Positions 15,753 through 24,075 of a DNA stretch of 64,000 nt are shown one piece after another; positions within the stretch are counted from its first letter, which is position 1, and the number at the start of each line of letters is the position of its first letter. The stretch spans positions 1,674,001 through 1,738,000 of the forward strand of contig NZ_FNON01000001.1 of NCBI RefSeq assembly GCF_900107045.1. The letters are read 5' to 3'. Made by a program: the position numbers and the translations under genes. Origin of the DNA: Amycolatopsis xylanica (lineage in GTDB: Bacteria > Actinomycetota > Actinomycetes > Mycobacteriales > Pseudonocardiaceae). The notes beneath the pieces are model-generated. The model was not told the DNA's origin, did not search any database, and saw nothing but the letters and a program-made list of their open reading frames with translations.

Positions 15753-16697
15753 TCACAGTCCTTTCGCGGCGGTGTGGGCGAACCAGTCGAGGGTGGTGGC
15801 GAGCGCTTCGCGCATCGGGGTGGCGGAGCCGCCGAACGTGCTGGTGTAGAGCGAGTCGTCCATGACGAACGGCTCGGTGTGCCAGTAGAAGAATTCGCGG
15901 TACTCGGCCATGAACGCCTCGTCGTACGGGCCGAACGGCTCCGGCTCGCGCTGCACGGTGAGCTGCGTCGGCTGGCCGGTCAGGTCGCTGATGATCCCGT
16001 GGATCTCCCGGGTGGTGTGCGGCCCCGCGACAGGCAGGTGCCACAGCTTGCCCAGTGCGCGCTCGTCGGAGCCGAGTACCGCGAGCCCGGCGGCGAGGTC
16101 GGGCACGTAGGTGTAGCTCTTCGGCAGGTCGATGTCGCCCAGCCCGAGCCGGATCCCGCCGGTCAGCGCGGCCGGGAACACCGTCGCCCCCAGCGACGAG
16201 AGCAGCACGCGCGGGCCGAAGAAGTCGGCGGCCATGCCGAGCGCGACGCGGAGGTCACCACGCTCGTGCGCGGCGAGGTACCGCTCGGTGATCGCGGCGC
16301 GCGTCTTGCCCTTGGGGCCCTGCGCGGCGAGCGGCGTCCGCTCGGTCATCGGCACCCCGCCGGTCGGGCCGTACTGGTTGAGCGTCTCGACGGTGACCAG
16401 CTTGGCGCCGCTCCGGCCGACGACATCGAGCAGCGCGTCCTGGATCACCGGCAGCACCTGCGGCTGCAGCTGGTACGGAACGTGCGTGCAGTTGTAGACG
16501 ACGTCGGCGCCCTCGACGACCTCCGCGAGCTTGCCCCGGTCGGTCACGTCGGCGGCGACCCGCACCGAACCGGCGATCTGCTCACCGCCGCCGGACCGGT
16601 TCACCGTGCGCACCAGGTGCCCCTGGGCGACGAGCCGTTCGGCGAGGGTCAGGCCGACCGGTCCGGTTCCGAGCACGACGTGCAGTTCCTGGTTCAT
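15753..16697 (-). CDS. NAD(P)-binding epimerase/dehydratase-like protein
   Basis: The 314-residue protein carries an N-terminal Rossmann motif (VVLGTGPVGLTLAERLVAQGH) and the layout of atypical extended SDRs. DVVYNCTHVPYQ, a TVETLNQYGPTGG segment and the C-terminal substrate domain (PMREALATTLDWF) follow. The classical Tyr-xxx-Lys pair is not evident, so it may be a binding or NmrA-like member. GGAGAAG lies just before the ATG at 16697. An upstream in-frame methionine at 16730 would overlap the operator and is less likely. It leads a two-gene unit with ohr, suggesting a role in handling reactive or oxidised small molecules. Confidence 0.75.
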   Translation of the reverse strand: MNQELHVVLGTGPVGLTLAERLVAQGHLVRTVNRSGGGEQIAGSVRVAADVTDRGKLAEVVEGADVVYNCTHVPYQLQPQVLPVIQDALLDVVGRSGAKLVTVETLNQYGPTGGVPMTERTPLAAQGPKGKTRAAITERYLAAHERGDLRVALGMAADFFGPRVLLSSLGATVFPAALTGGIRLGLGDIDLPKSYTYVPDLAAGLAVLGSDERALGKLWHLPVAGPHTTREIHGIISDLTGQPTQLTVQREPEPFGPYDEAFMAEYREFFYWHTEPFVMDDSLYTSTFGGSATPMREALATTLDWFAHTAAKGL

Positions 16698-16715
16698 GAC
16701 TTCTCCTTCGAAGAT

Positions 16716-16733
16716 TGAGTGGTTGACCACTCA
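16716..16733. promoter_or_regulatory. TetR operator 1 (before the NAD(P)-binding/ohr unit)
   Basis: A perfect 18-bp palindrome, TGAGTGGT-TG-ACCACTCA, lies 18 bp before the ATG at 16697. The sequence ACCACTCACACTTT recurs at the regulator's own promoter (17361-17374), linking both sites to the TetR at 16786-17349. Confidence 0.75.
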
Positions 16734-16785
16734 CACTTTGGGCCAAAAAAGAAGGCCGTGCGACACGGCCGTTCTCGAGAAAAAC

Positions 16786-17349
16786 TCAGTAGTGGCGCAG
16801 CCCCGCCGAGAGCGTGTTCGCCCACGGCGCGTCGATCTCGGTGGCGCCGATCGCCACCACCAGGTGACACAACGCTCCCCTGGCCATGAAGTACTGGATC
16901 GCGTCGGCGTCCGCGCCGGAGACACTGCGTACGTACTCGACGGTCCTGGCGTAGCTTCGCTGCACCACTTCACGCACCGAGGGCTCGGAAGCCGCTGCCG
17001 CCTGGGCGTGCACTTGGACCAGCAAAAGGTCCTGGTCGGCGATCAGCTTGGCGTATTCGTCGCCCATCGCCATCAGCACTTCGTGCGGCTCAGCGCTGCG
17101 CGCCTTCGCCGCTCCCCTGGCGAAGCTGTCCCGCACGAGGTCGAAACAGTGCTCGACGACCGCGACGAACAGCGCTTCCTTGTTGGGGAACAGGCGATAG
17201 ACGTAGGCCTGCGAGATGCCGGCCCGCTTCGCCACCTCGGTGGTGTTGGTGCCGTAGTAGCCACGGGCCGCGAAACTGCTGACCGCGGTGCTGAGCACCG
17301 CTTCCCTGCGTTCCTCCGCGGTGCTGAGCACCCGTCCCGTCGCCGCCAT
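16786..17349 (-). CDS. TetR-family regulator of the ohr unit
   Basis: A 187-residue TetR regulator. The N-terminal helix-turn-helix reads VSSFAARGYYGTNTTEVAKRAGISQAYVYRLF in pieces (FAARGYYGTNTTEVAKRAG, then ISQAYVYRLFPNKEALF). The C-terminal domain is the usual all-helical ligand pocket. The ATG at 17349 is chosen because an 18-bp operator copy lies immediately upstream (17351-17368); the longer open frame would run through this site. It probably represses itself and the downstream NAD(P)-binding/ohr pair. The inducer may be a reactive electrophile or hydroperoxide product, which is inference from the target genes. Confidence 0.85.
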   Translation of the reverse strand: MAATGRVLSTAEERREAVLSTAVSSFAARGYYGTNTTEVAKRAGISQAYVYRLFPNKEALFVAVVEHCFDLVRDSFARGAAKARSAEPHEVLMAMGDEYAKLIADQDLLLVQVHAQAAAASEPSVREVVQRSYARTVEYVRSVSGADADAIQYFMARGALCHLVVAIGATEIDAPWANTLSAGLRHY

Positions 17350-17350
17350 G

Positions 17351-17368
17351 TGAGTAATAAACCACTCA
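17351..17368. promoter_or_regulatory. TetR operator 2 (autoregulatory site)
   Basis: TGAGTAAT-AA-ACCACTCA has the same 18-bp layout as operator 1, with one degenerate half. It abuts the TetR start codon, so binding would block transcription of the regulator gene. Confidence 0.65.
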
Positions 17369-17763
17369 CACTTTCCGGTGTCAACCCCCTCGTGAGTGGC
17401 GCGGCGGGTTAGAGCCAACCGTTTTTTGGCGATCTACGCCTGGCCTGGGCTTGGCTGGTCGGTATGAACGGGGCTTGTGTCACGCTCAGCGGAACGAAAG
17501 TGACTTATGTGTGGTGGTGTGTGGGAAACGAGGCGTTCAACGCTCCGTTTCCCACACACCGGGCCCCGGCCTGGGTGACAAGGGCGGCGTTTGTCACCCA
17601 GAGCGTTGCAAGGGCGACCCTTGTCACGTGCCCAGGGTGAACGAGCCCGAGCGAGTGGGAGGATTTCTGCATCTAACGGAGCAAAACTCCCACTCGCGCC
17701 GAGACTCGCGTGGCAGGTCGACAAATACCGGTCCGCTAGAACCGGCCGCGGCACTCACGAGCC
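17369..17763. repeat. Non-coding cluster of inverted repeats
   Basis: This 395-bp gap has no credible gene. It holds at least three stem-loops: 17517-17537 with 17539-17559 (21-bp arms, two mismatches, core GTGTGTGGGAAACG), 17572-17581 with 17591-17600 (TGGGTGACAA/TTGTCACCCA), and 17651-17661 with 17687-17697 (GCGAGTGGGAG/CTCCCACTCGC). A smaller CAAGGG/CCCTTG stem lies at 17609-17623. Near 17740-17758, AACCGGCC and CACTCACGAG look like a degraded right half of the CGTGAGTG palindrome family. Confidence 0.7.
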
Positions 17764-18324
17764 TCAGGAGGCCGGGTAGGAGACCATCCGGGAGCCGACG
17801 AAGCCGGTGAACTCCACCGGCTTCGCGGACAGGTCCCACCGCAGGATGTTGTCTTCGCCGGTGCTCACCAGGATCTCGTGGATGACCTTCGACATCGGGC
17901 CCGCGTGCTCGTGCCAGTTGTCCCGGTCGTTGTACGCGACCCGCCAGGTGTCCGGGTCGGCCGAGCCGGTGATCCACCAGAACGTGCCACCCGAATCGGT
18001 GCTCCCCCAGGGATACAGCCCGCCGGGCTCGGGGAACAGCACGTAGGACGTGCCCGAGAGGTATCCGGTGTCCGGGTCCGCGAAGATCTCCAGGAACTCC
18101 TGGTTGTGCCGTTTGACGCCCGCGAGCTCATCGGCACCCTGCGCCGGGTTCTCCACTTCGATGCTCGCCCGGTACGCACCCGACGGGAACCGGGTCAGCA
18201 GTTCCTTGTAGTCGGCGGGCAGCCGGAGGCCCAGGTCCCGTTCGACGGCGGCCCAGTCCACCTCGGGTCGGAAGTCCCCGGGCCGCCAGCCGACGAGACG
18301 CGCCACCTCGTCCACATAGGTCAT
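17764..18324 (-). CDS. SUKH (SMI1/KNR4) family protein, probable toxin immunity
   Basis: The 186-residue protein has the SMI1/KNR4 pattern: WAAVERDLGLRLPADYKELL near the N-terminus, a LFPEPGGLYPWGSTDSGGTFWWI central block and a C-terminal strand-rich end. SUKH proteins are the most widespread immunity proteins of bacterial polymorphic toxins, especially nuclease toxins. It lies 18 bp downstream of a giant secreted protein with a C-terminal nuclease-like domain, the classic order toxin then immunity. GAGGAG sits about eight bases before the ATG at 18324, giving it its own good ribosome binding site. No signal peptide, as expected for protection inside the cell. Confidence 0.88.
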   Translation of the reverse strand: MTYVDEVARLVGWRPGDFRPEVDWAAVERDLGLRLPADYKELLTRFPSGAYRASIEVENPAQGADELAGVKRHNQEFLEIFADPDTGYLSGTSYVLFPEPGGLYPWGSTDSGGTFWWITGSADPDTWRVAYNDRDNWHEHAGPMSKVIHEILVSTGEDNILRWDLSAKPVEFTGFVGSRMVSYPAS

Positions 18325-18342
18325 GCTTCGCTCCTCGTCATA

Positions 18343-21300
18343 TCAGGCGGTCCGGAACGAGTCGCAGCGTTCCTTGTTCACGTTGCCCCCTGGCACGTTG
18401 TGGATGGTAGCGAAGCAGTTCGCGCCGTTGGACGAGATCGCCTCGATGAAGATCCACTCCGGCATCGCGGCCGTGGCGCTGGGGTACTGCACGTGGACTT
18501 CGTAGATCACCGAAACGTCCCTGGCCGGGTGCCGGTCCAGCATGTCGCCGACCGCGTTCTCGACGATCTTCACGTCCGACAGGTTGACCGCGCGGTACTG
18601 GGTCACGATGTTCTCCACGCTCATCGAACCCCAGAGCCGGGCCGCGACCAGGTGACCCTTCTGCACCGGCTCGATGCCCAGCTTCGCCGGTGATTCCGGA
18701 TGGCCGACCGGAGCCGCCGGCTCACCGGACCGCGTGGTCGTGCTCTTCGCGCAGACGATGCCGCCGGTGGCCCGCTTGGCGGGATTGCCGAGCCAGGTGA
18801 AGTCCTGCATCGGGTAGTTGAACGAGACGTCCGTGGGGACGATCGTGTTGAAGCATCCGTTCACCGTCTGCTGCCCCGCGATGCTGGCGAGCCGCTGTCC
18901 CGGGTTCGCGGCGACCGACGGCTGGCCCGTGTGGGCCTCGAGTTCCTTCTCCCGGATCTTCTGCTTGTCCACCACCGTGCAGGTCCCCGCCGCGCGCATC
19001 CCTGGCGCCTTGCAGCCCTTGAGCTGCCTGAGCAGGTCACGAAGCTTGGTGACGACACCACGAGCCGCCAGCTTGAGGTCCTTGAAGGTCCGGATGCCCT
19101 TGACGATCCGCACGGTCGTGCTGATGGCGTCCGGGATCTTGGTGAGGAACCTGGCGAGCTTCAGGATGGGCAACGCGTTGATCACCGTCATCACGCAGGA
19201 GATGAAATCGCCCTCCATGAAGCACTTCTTGGCGTCCGTGTAGCCGATCAGGTCGAGGATGATCTGCCCGCCCTCGGCGACGATCATGTCGAGCAGGCTC
19301 TTGTTCGCCTCGGCCCGGGCCTGGTTGTACTGGTCGACACCGGCCTGGCCCTTCTCGGCGCGCAGGTCGGCCTCCTCCTCCGGGGTGAGCGCGGGGACTT
19401 CGCTGTCGTCGTTGATGGCCTGCTCGGCCTCCCGGCGCGCCTGCTCCTCCGCGGCCCTGCGCATTTCCTCCTGCAGCTGGGCCAGCTGGGCCTGGATCGC
19501 CTTGGCGTCCTCCTCGGCGTTGCGGGCCCTCGCCTCGACGTTGTCCGCGTACTTCTCGGCGTTCTTCGCCGCCGAATCGGCGTCCTTCGCGTACTGGTCC
19601 GCGCGGGCGGCCGCCTGGCGTGCCTCCTCGGCGTCCTTTTCGGCCTGCTCGGCCGCCTTCACCGCGGCGGCCGCGTCCTGCTCGGCGCGGGTGGCCGCCG
19701 CGCTGGCCTCGTTGGCCGCCTTGGTGGCGCTGTCCGCCGCCTGGCGGGCCGCCGCCGCGTCACGCTCGGCCTGATCCGCCGCGCGGCCGGCGAGCGCGGC
19801 GTCGGCCGCCGCCTGATCGGCCGCGGCCCGTGCCGCCTTGGCGTCGGCCTGCGCCTCGGCGTCGACCGCCTCGGTCTCGGCAGCCAGCCTGCGTGCCGCC
19901 GCCGCTTCGACCGCGGCGTCGGCCGCCGAAACCTGTGCCTCCGCCGCGGCCTTGGCCGCGTCGGCGGCGGACTTGGCCGCGTTGGCCGCGGCTTCGTAGG
20001 CCGGCTTCACCAGTTCTCCGGCGTTCCTCGCCGCCTCGGCCGCTTCGATCGACTTCTGGTTCGCGTCGGCCGCCGCCTGCTGCGCGGCCTTCACCTGGGT
20101 GTCGCCGATGTCCTTGGCACGGTTGGCCACCAGCTGCACGAAGTCGGCGTCGAGATCGGCGCCGGCGAACGGGCTGGTGAGCGTGATCGCCGTGTTCGCC
20201 GGGTTGGCGATACCGGCCGAAGCCTTCGTGGTCGACGCCGAGGCGCGGGTCGCGATCCCGGCCTGGACGGCCGCCGTCGCCGCCTCCTCGGACGCGGCGT
20301 TGGCCTCGTCGCGAGTCCGGTCCGCCGCCTCGAGCGCCTTCGCCGACTCCACCATCGCCTGCTGCGCCAGATCCATCGCCTTGCGCGCGTTCTCCGCAGC
20401 GCGCGCCTCGGCCGCGGTCGCGGTCTCCGCGTCCGCCCGCGCCCGCACCGCCTCCGCGTGCACCGCGGCGGCCTCTTGCTCGGCCCGGTTCGCCGCCTGG
20501 TTCGCCCGCGACGCGGCGGCCTGCGCCTGATTCGCCGCCGCACGGGACATCCCCGCGGCGTGCTCGGCCTCCCGTGCCGCGGCACGGGCCTCCGACGCCG
20601 CCGACTGCGCCCGGTCCGCGTGTGCTCGGGACCGGCCAGCCGCGCCCTGCGCCTCGGTCGCGGCCTTGCGCGAGCTCACCGCGGCCGCGCCGGCCTCATT
20701 GGCTCGCAGGCTGGCGTTCTGCGCGGCTCCCCGTGCGATGTTCGCGTCGGTGCGCGCCTGGTTCGCCGCGTTGCGCGCCTTGACCTTGTCGTCCTGGATG
20801 ATCTCCGAGGAGCTTTCCGCGCGGTCGGCCAGCGCGCCGAGCGCCTGCGCCCGCTTCTCGGCCGTGTCGGCCGACTGCCGGAGCTGCTCGGCCTCTTCCC
20901 GCGCCTGGTGGGCCTTGTTCTCTTCGATACTCGCGCTGTTGTCCGCGTTGGCCGCGATCTGTTCCTGTGCCCGTGCGTCCTTGGCCGCGTCGGCCGCGAT
21001 CTGCTCCTGCTGCTGCGCCGCCACCCGCTTGTCGGAGGCGATCCGTTGCTGCGCCTCGGCTTCCTGCCGCTTCTGGCGCGCGACATTCGCCTCCTGCACC
21101 GCCTTGGCCCGCTCCTCGGCGGCCACGCGCTGCTTCGCCTCGGCTTCCTTGCGCTTCTGCTCCGCGACCCCGCGCCACTGCTCGGCCTCCTGCCGCTTCT
21201 GCGCCGCGATGGTCCGTTGGTTCTCCGCGTCGGCACGAGCCTGCTTCACGTTCGCGGCGTGCACCTTGGCACTGGCCAGCGCCGCCTCGGCGTCGATCCT

Positions 21301-22689
21301 CGCCTGCTTCGCCAGCCGCGCGGCCTCGGCCGCCGCGTTGGCCTCGTCCCGAGCCGCCTTGGCCATCTGCAACGCACTCGCTTCATGCGACTTCGCGTTG
21401 GCCAGCCACTGCCTGGCGTTCTCTTCGTGCTTCTTGGCCTTGTCGGCGGCGTCGGTCGCCGCGGCGTCGGCGGCGATCGCGTCCACCGCGTGCACCGCGG
21501 ATTCCGTGGCCTGCTTGCCCGCCTGCGCGGCGGCGGCCATGCCCTGGACGACCTTCACCCACTGCAGGCCGTGCGGCATCCCGTTCTCGACCAGGATGTT
21601 GGCCTGCGTGGTCGCGCCGGCGGCCGCGGTCTCGGCCTCCCTGGCGTCGGCGATCGCGTACTGAAGCTGTTGCGCCACCCTGTCTTTCGCACGCTGGTAC
21701 AGCTCCGGGTGATACTGACCGCTCGCCTGATCCGCGGCCAGCACCCTGGCCGCCTCGCGGGAGGCATCCGCCGCGCCGGTCATGTCGTTCGCGGCCCGCT
21801 CCAAGGCTTTCAGGCCATCGCCGTGCGCGGTGAGGATGTTGCGCCGGGCCTTCATCGCCCTGACGACCCTCTGCGCCTCGGCCGACGCGGCCTCGTTCTC
21901 CTTGCGCTGCCGCTCGAGTTCGGCGAGGTGCGCGTCCCTGGCGTCCGCGTCCTTCTTCGCCGCGATCAGGTAGCCGGTCTTGAGGTATTCCTCGATCGCG
22001 GCGTCGCCCGCGGCCAGCGCCGCCTTCGCGGCCTTCGAGACCTCCGGCGTGCCTTGGTCGGCCGCCTGCTGGACGTGCGCTCGGCGCCGGTCCTTGAGCT
22101 CCTTCTCGTAGGCACCGTCCCGGCGGTCCTGCTCCGCGGCGATATCGCGGCCGAAGGCGAGGAAGTTCTCGCGCTCGCGGGCGTCCTTCTGCAGCGCGCG
22201 CGTGACGGCCGCGTTGAACGCCGGGCCGCCGGTGCCTGCCAGCGCCTCGATCAGCTTGCGGTTTTGCGCGTCGATGCGGTCTTTACGTTCCTTCGCGGCC
22301 TTCTTCGCATCCTGCTGGCCGTGATCGAAGAAATCCTCGACGGCCTTCTTGTCGCCTGCCTCGGCCTTCTTCAAGGTGACCCTGGCCGCCTCGCGGACTT
22401 CCTCGTCCTCGTCGAACGCGGCGATGTCGGCGAGCAGGTCACGCTGCATCTGGTCGAGCAGCGCCTGGTCCTCGGGGTCGATTCCCTGCTGCGCCTGCGC
22501 CGCGGCCGGAGTTTTTTCCTTCTGCGGCAACGACGACTGAGCGGCGGCACGCGCGGCGGCCGTCTCGGCCATGGCCGCGGCGCCGTCGCTCATGGTGCCT
22601 GCCAGGAAGGCGGTGGTCACCGTGAGGACCACGGCTCTGCGCCATCCGGCCGATTTCTTCCGCCTCGAGCGCCATGGTGATCTTGACAT
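18343..22689 (-). CDS. Secreted ALF-repeat coiled-coil polymorphic toxin with C-terminal nuclease-like domain
   Basis: The 1448-residue protein starts with a basic N-terminus and signal (RRAVVLTVTTAFLAGTM). Residues about 50-300 contain ALF-type repeats (VREAARVTLKKAEAGD, VSKAAKAALAAGDAAIEEYL). Residues about 300-1110 form an extremely Ala-rich coiled-coil stalk. Residues about 1131-1230 are a pre-toxin region typical of actinobacterial toxins (LDLIGYTDAKKCFMEGD, VINALPILKLARFL). The last 105 residues resemble DNA/RNA non-specific (beta-beta-alpha metal) nuclease toxins: KGHLVAARLWGS with His1346, SVENIVTQYRAVN, KIVENAV, VSVIYEVHVQYP. The adjacent SUKH gene supports a toxin role. The start at 22689 is preferred over GTG at 22713. 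The release mechanism is not visible. Confidence 0.85.
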   Translation of the reverse strand: MSRSPWRSRRKKSAGWRRAVVLTVTTAFLAGTMSDGAAAMAETAAARAAAQSSLPQKEKTPAAAQAQQGIDPEDQALLDQMQRDLLADIAAFDEDEEVREAARVTLKKAEAGDKKAVEDFFDHGQQDAKKAAKERKDRIDAQNRKLIEALAGTGGPAFNAAVTRALQKDARERENFLAFGRDIAAEQDRRDGAYEKELKDRRRAHVQQAADQGTPEVSKAAKAALAAGDAAIEEYLKTGYLIAAKKDADARDAHLAELERQRKENEAASAEAQRVVRAMKARRNILTAHGDGLKALERAANDMTGAADASREAARVLAADQASGQYHPELYQRAKDRVAQQLQYAIADAREAETAAAGATTQANILVENGMPHGLQWVKVVQGMAAAAQAGKQATESAVHAVDAIAADAAATDAADKAKKHEENARQWLANAKSHEASALQMAKAARDEANAAAEAARLAKQARIDAEAALASAKVHAANVKQARADAENQRTIAAQKRQEAEQWRGVAEQKRKEAEAKQRVAAEERAKAVQEANVARQKRQEAEAQQRIASDKRVAAQQQEQIAADAAKDARAQEQIAANADNSASIEENKAHQAREEAEQLRQSADTAEKRAQALGALADRAESSSEIIQDDKVKARNAANQARTDANIARGAAQNASLRANEAGAAAVSSRKAATEAQGAAGRSRAHADRAQSAASEARAAAREAEHAAGMSRAAANQAQAAASRANQAANRAEQEAAAVHAEAVRARADAETATAAEARAAENARKAMDLAQQAMVESAKALEAADRTRDEANAASEEAATAAVQAGIATRASASTTKASAGIANPANTAITLTSPFAGADLDADFVQLVANRAKDIGDTQVKAAQQAAADANQKSIEAAEAARNAGELVKPAYEAAANAAKSAADAAKAAAEAQVSAADAAVEAAAARRLAAETEAVDAEAQADAKAARAAADQAAADAALAGRAADQAERDAAAARQAADSATKAANEASAAATRAEQDAAAAVKAAEQAEKDAEEARQAAARADQYAKDADSAAKNAEKYADNVEARARNAEEDAKAIQAQLAQLQEEMRRAAEEQARREAEQAINDDSEVPALTPEEEADLRAEKGQAGVDQYNQARAEANKSLLDMIVAEGGQIILDLIGYTDAKKCFMEGDFISCVMTVINALPILKLARFLTKIPDAISTTVRIVKGIRTFKDLKLAARGVVTKLRDLLRQLKGCKAPGMRAAGTCTVVDKQKIREKELEAHTGQPSVAANPGQRLASIAGQQTVNGCFNTIVPTDVSFNYPMQDFTWLGNPAKRATGGIVCAKSTTTRSGEPAAPVGHPESPAKLGIEPVQKGHLVAARLWGSMSVENIVTQYRAVNLSDVKIVENAVGDMLDRHPARDVSVIYEVHVQYPSATAAMPEWIFIEAISSNGANCFATIHNVPGGNVNKERCDSFRTA

Positions 22690-22753
22690 GGTTCGGAAAC
22701 ACCCCAGTTTCACGAAAACAAGAGCAGGGAAAGGGAAGAGGAAAGAAGAATGC

Positions 22754-23830
22754 TCAGTGCTCGCCGGTCATGCGGTCGTAACCGGCCTGCGCGTCGGTGC
22801 TGACGCCACCCCAGTGCTGTGCCTGGCCTTCCGCGAAGGCCGACTCGGTCGTCCAAGTGCCGCGCTGCTTGTCCGCCGCGGCGCCGATGCTCTGCCATAC
22901 CGGATCGGCCTGCGTGCCTGCCCGCTCGAGCACGGTCTGCCAGTAGCGAGCCTGCTCCAGGCAGAGCTTGCGCTCGTCGTCCCAGGATTTCGTTGCGGCG
23001 TCGGCCTTCTGCTTCGTGTCCGCCCATGCCCCGGCGGCGACGGCCCTGGCCTTCACCGCCGCTTCCCCGCTCGACTCGAGCGCCACCTTTTCGGCCTCCT
23101 GGGCGTCGATGATCAGCTGGGAGATCGTGGCGTGGAGGTACATGCCCGCGTCCTGGGTGCGCAGGCGGAAGAGTTCGACGTCCAGTCCGGCCGCGGCCAT
23201 CCAGCCGCTCGCGAAGAACTCCCGGATGTCGGCGTCCAGCCCGCCGTTGCGCAAGGCGTACTCGGCGGCCTGCCGCACCTGCTCGCCGGGATCGGCGGTC
23301 GACAGCAGCCGCACGAAATCGCGATCGGCCTGTGCTATCTGCTGTTTGTGCTGCTCATCGGCTTCCCTGGCCGCATTGTCTTGCGCTTTCGCTTCCGCGA
23401 AACCAGTGCGAACGAACCAGTCCCAGTCAGCGCTACTACCTTTGAGCACATTACCGGCAGTGGCATGAACCAGTGGCGAATAGGCGGCCGAGTAAGTGTC
23501 GTAAACCCTTTGAGCGAAATCCCGGTTACGCGCATTGAATTCATTGGCCCGCTGCCGCGCCTTCGCGAATCCCCGGAGCACGAACTCACGCAGCACCGCC
23601 TCGTCGGAGGACCGCAATGCCTGCCACGCCGAAGCCCTGACCAGGGCCTGGCTATGAAAAAGCGCCGCTTGCCGGACATTCGGATACCACGGCGACTGTT
23701 CTATTCCGGTCGTTCGAACTGCGCCGAACGCAGTAATGTAATGGGTTTCCGCGGCTGCCACCTGACCACAGCCGGTAAAAGTGAGCGCAGCAGTCAGCGC
23801 ACAGCCAGTTATGGCCGATCCCCAGTGCAC
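22754..23830 (-). CDS. Exported ALF-repeat protein, possible lipoprotein
   Basis: A 358-residue exported protein. The GTG at 23830 follows GGGGG and is followed by a short hydrophobic stretch (CALTAALTFTGCGQVAAAE). LTFTGC is a weak lipobox with Phe at -3; alternatively signal peptidase I cuts after VAA. The body is made of ALF-type short repeats: VRASAWQALRSSDEAVLREFVL, then LVHATAGNVLKGSSADWDWFV and VRQAAEYALRNGGLDADIREFF. Each pairs an Ala-rich helix with an aromatic helix. A helical tail rich in Trp follows. It is encoded 64 bp upstream of the toxin on the same strand, so it may be an accessory or surface partner. The function of ALF repeats is not known to me. Confidence 0.7.
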   Translation of the reverse strand: MHWGSAITGCALTAALTFTGCGQVAAAETHYITAFGAVRTTGIEQSPWYPNVRQAALFHSQALVRASAWQALRSSDEAVLREFVLRGFAKARQRANEFNARNRDFAQRVYDTYSAAYSPLVHATAGNVLKGSSADWDWFVRTGFAEAKAQDNAAREADEQHKQQIAQADRDFVRLLSTADPGEQVRQAAEYALRNGGLDADIREFFASGWMAAAGLDVELFRLRTQDAGMYLHATISQLIIDAQEAEKVALESSGEAAVKARAVAAGAWADTKQKADAATKSWDDERKLCLEQARYWQTVLERAGTQADPVWQSIGAAADKQRGTWTTESAFAEGQAQHWGGVSTDAQAGYDRMTGEH

Positions 23831-23846
23831 CGATAACCCCCAAGTT

Positions 23847-23882
23847 AGTCGGTATTCCGTGTTCTCACACAGAATGCCGACT
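23847..23882. promoter_or_regulatory. Palindrome in the divergent ALF promoter region
   Basis: Sixteen-base arms (23847-23862 and 23867-23882, two mismatches, loop TCTC) begin AGTCGG and end CCGACT. The palindrome lies 17 bp upstream of the minus-strand ALF gene, in the 245-bp region from which all four ALF genes diverge. It could be a regulator site for the locus or a structured leader. Confidence 0.5.
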
Positions 23883-24075
23883 CTGCCAGAAAATACGCAC
23901 GGGCGACTTCGGAATATGATCCAGGTCACACCCGGCGGCCCCGGTGATCACGAACCTGTTACGGTCCCACGGCTGGTCTTGACCATTTTTTCGCTACCTG
24001 GCAACGATTTGCTCGCACGCGCCTGGGGTTTTATGCGTGCTCCCATGGACTTTCCACCATCATAAGGAATCCATC

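Noticed and set aside
19400-21900. Apparent tandem DNA repeats
   Set aside because: The recurring GCC/GCG-rich pattern comes from the Ala-rich coiled coil; units vary in length and sequence, so it is not a satellite or CRISPR array.
18700-22680. A 1326-codon open frame on the plus strand opposite the coiled-coil toxin
   Set aside because: It is antisense to a protein with clear signal peptide, repeats and toxin domain. Its Arg/Leu/Gly-rich composition reflects third-position GC of Ala-rich codons, and it has no recognisable domain.
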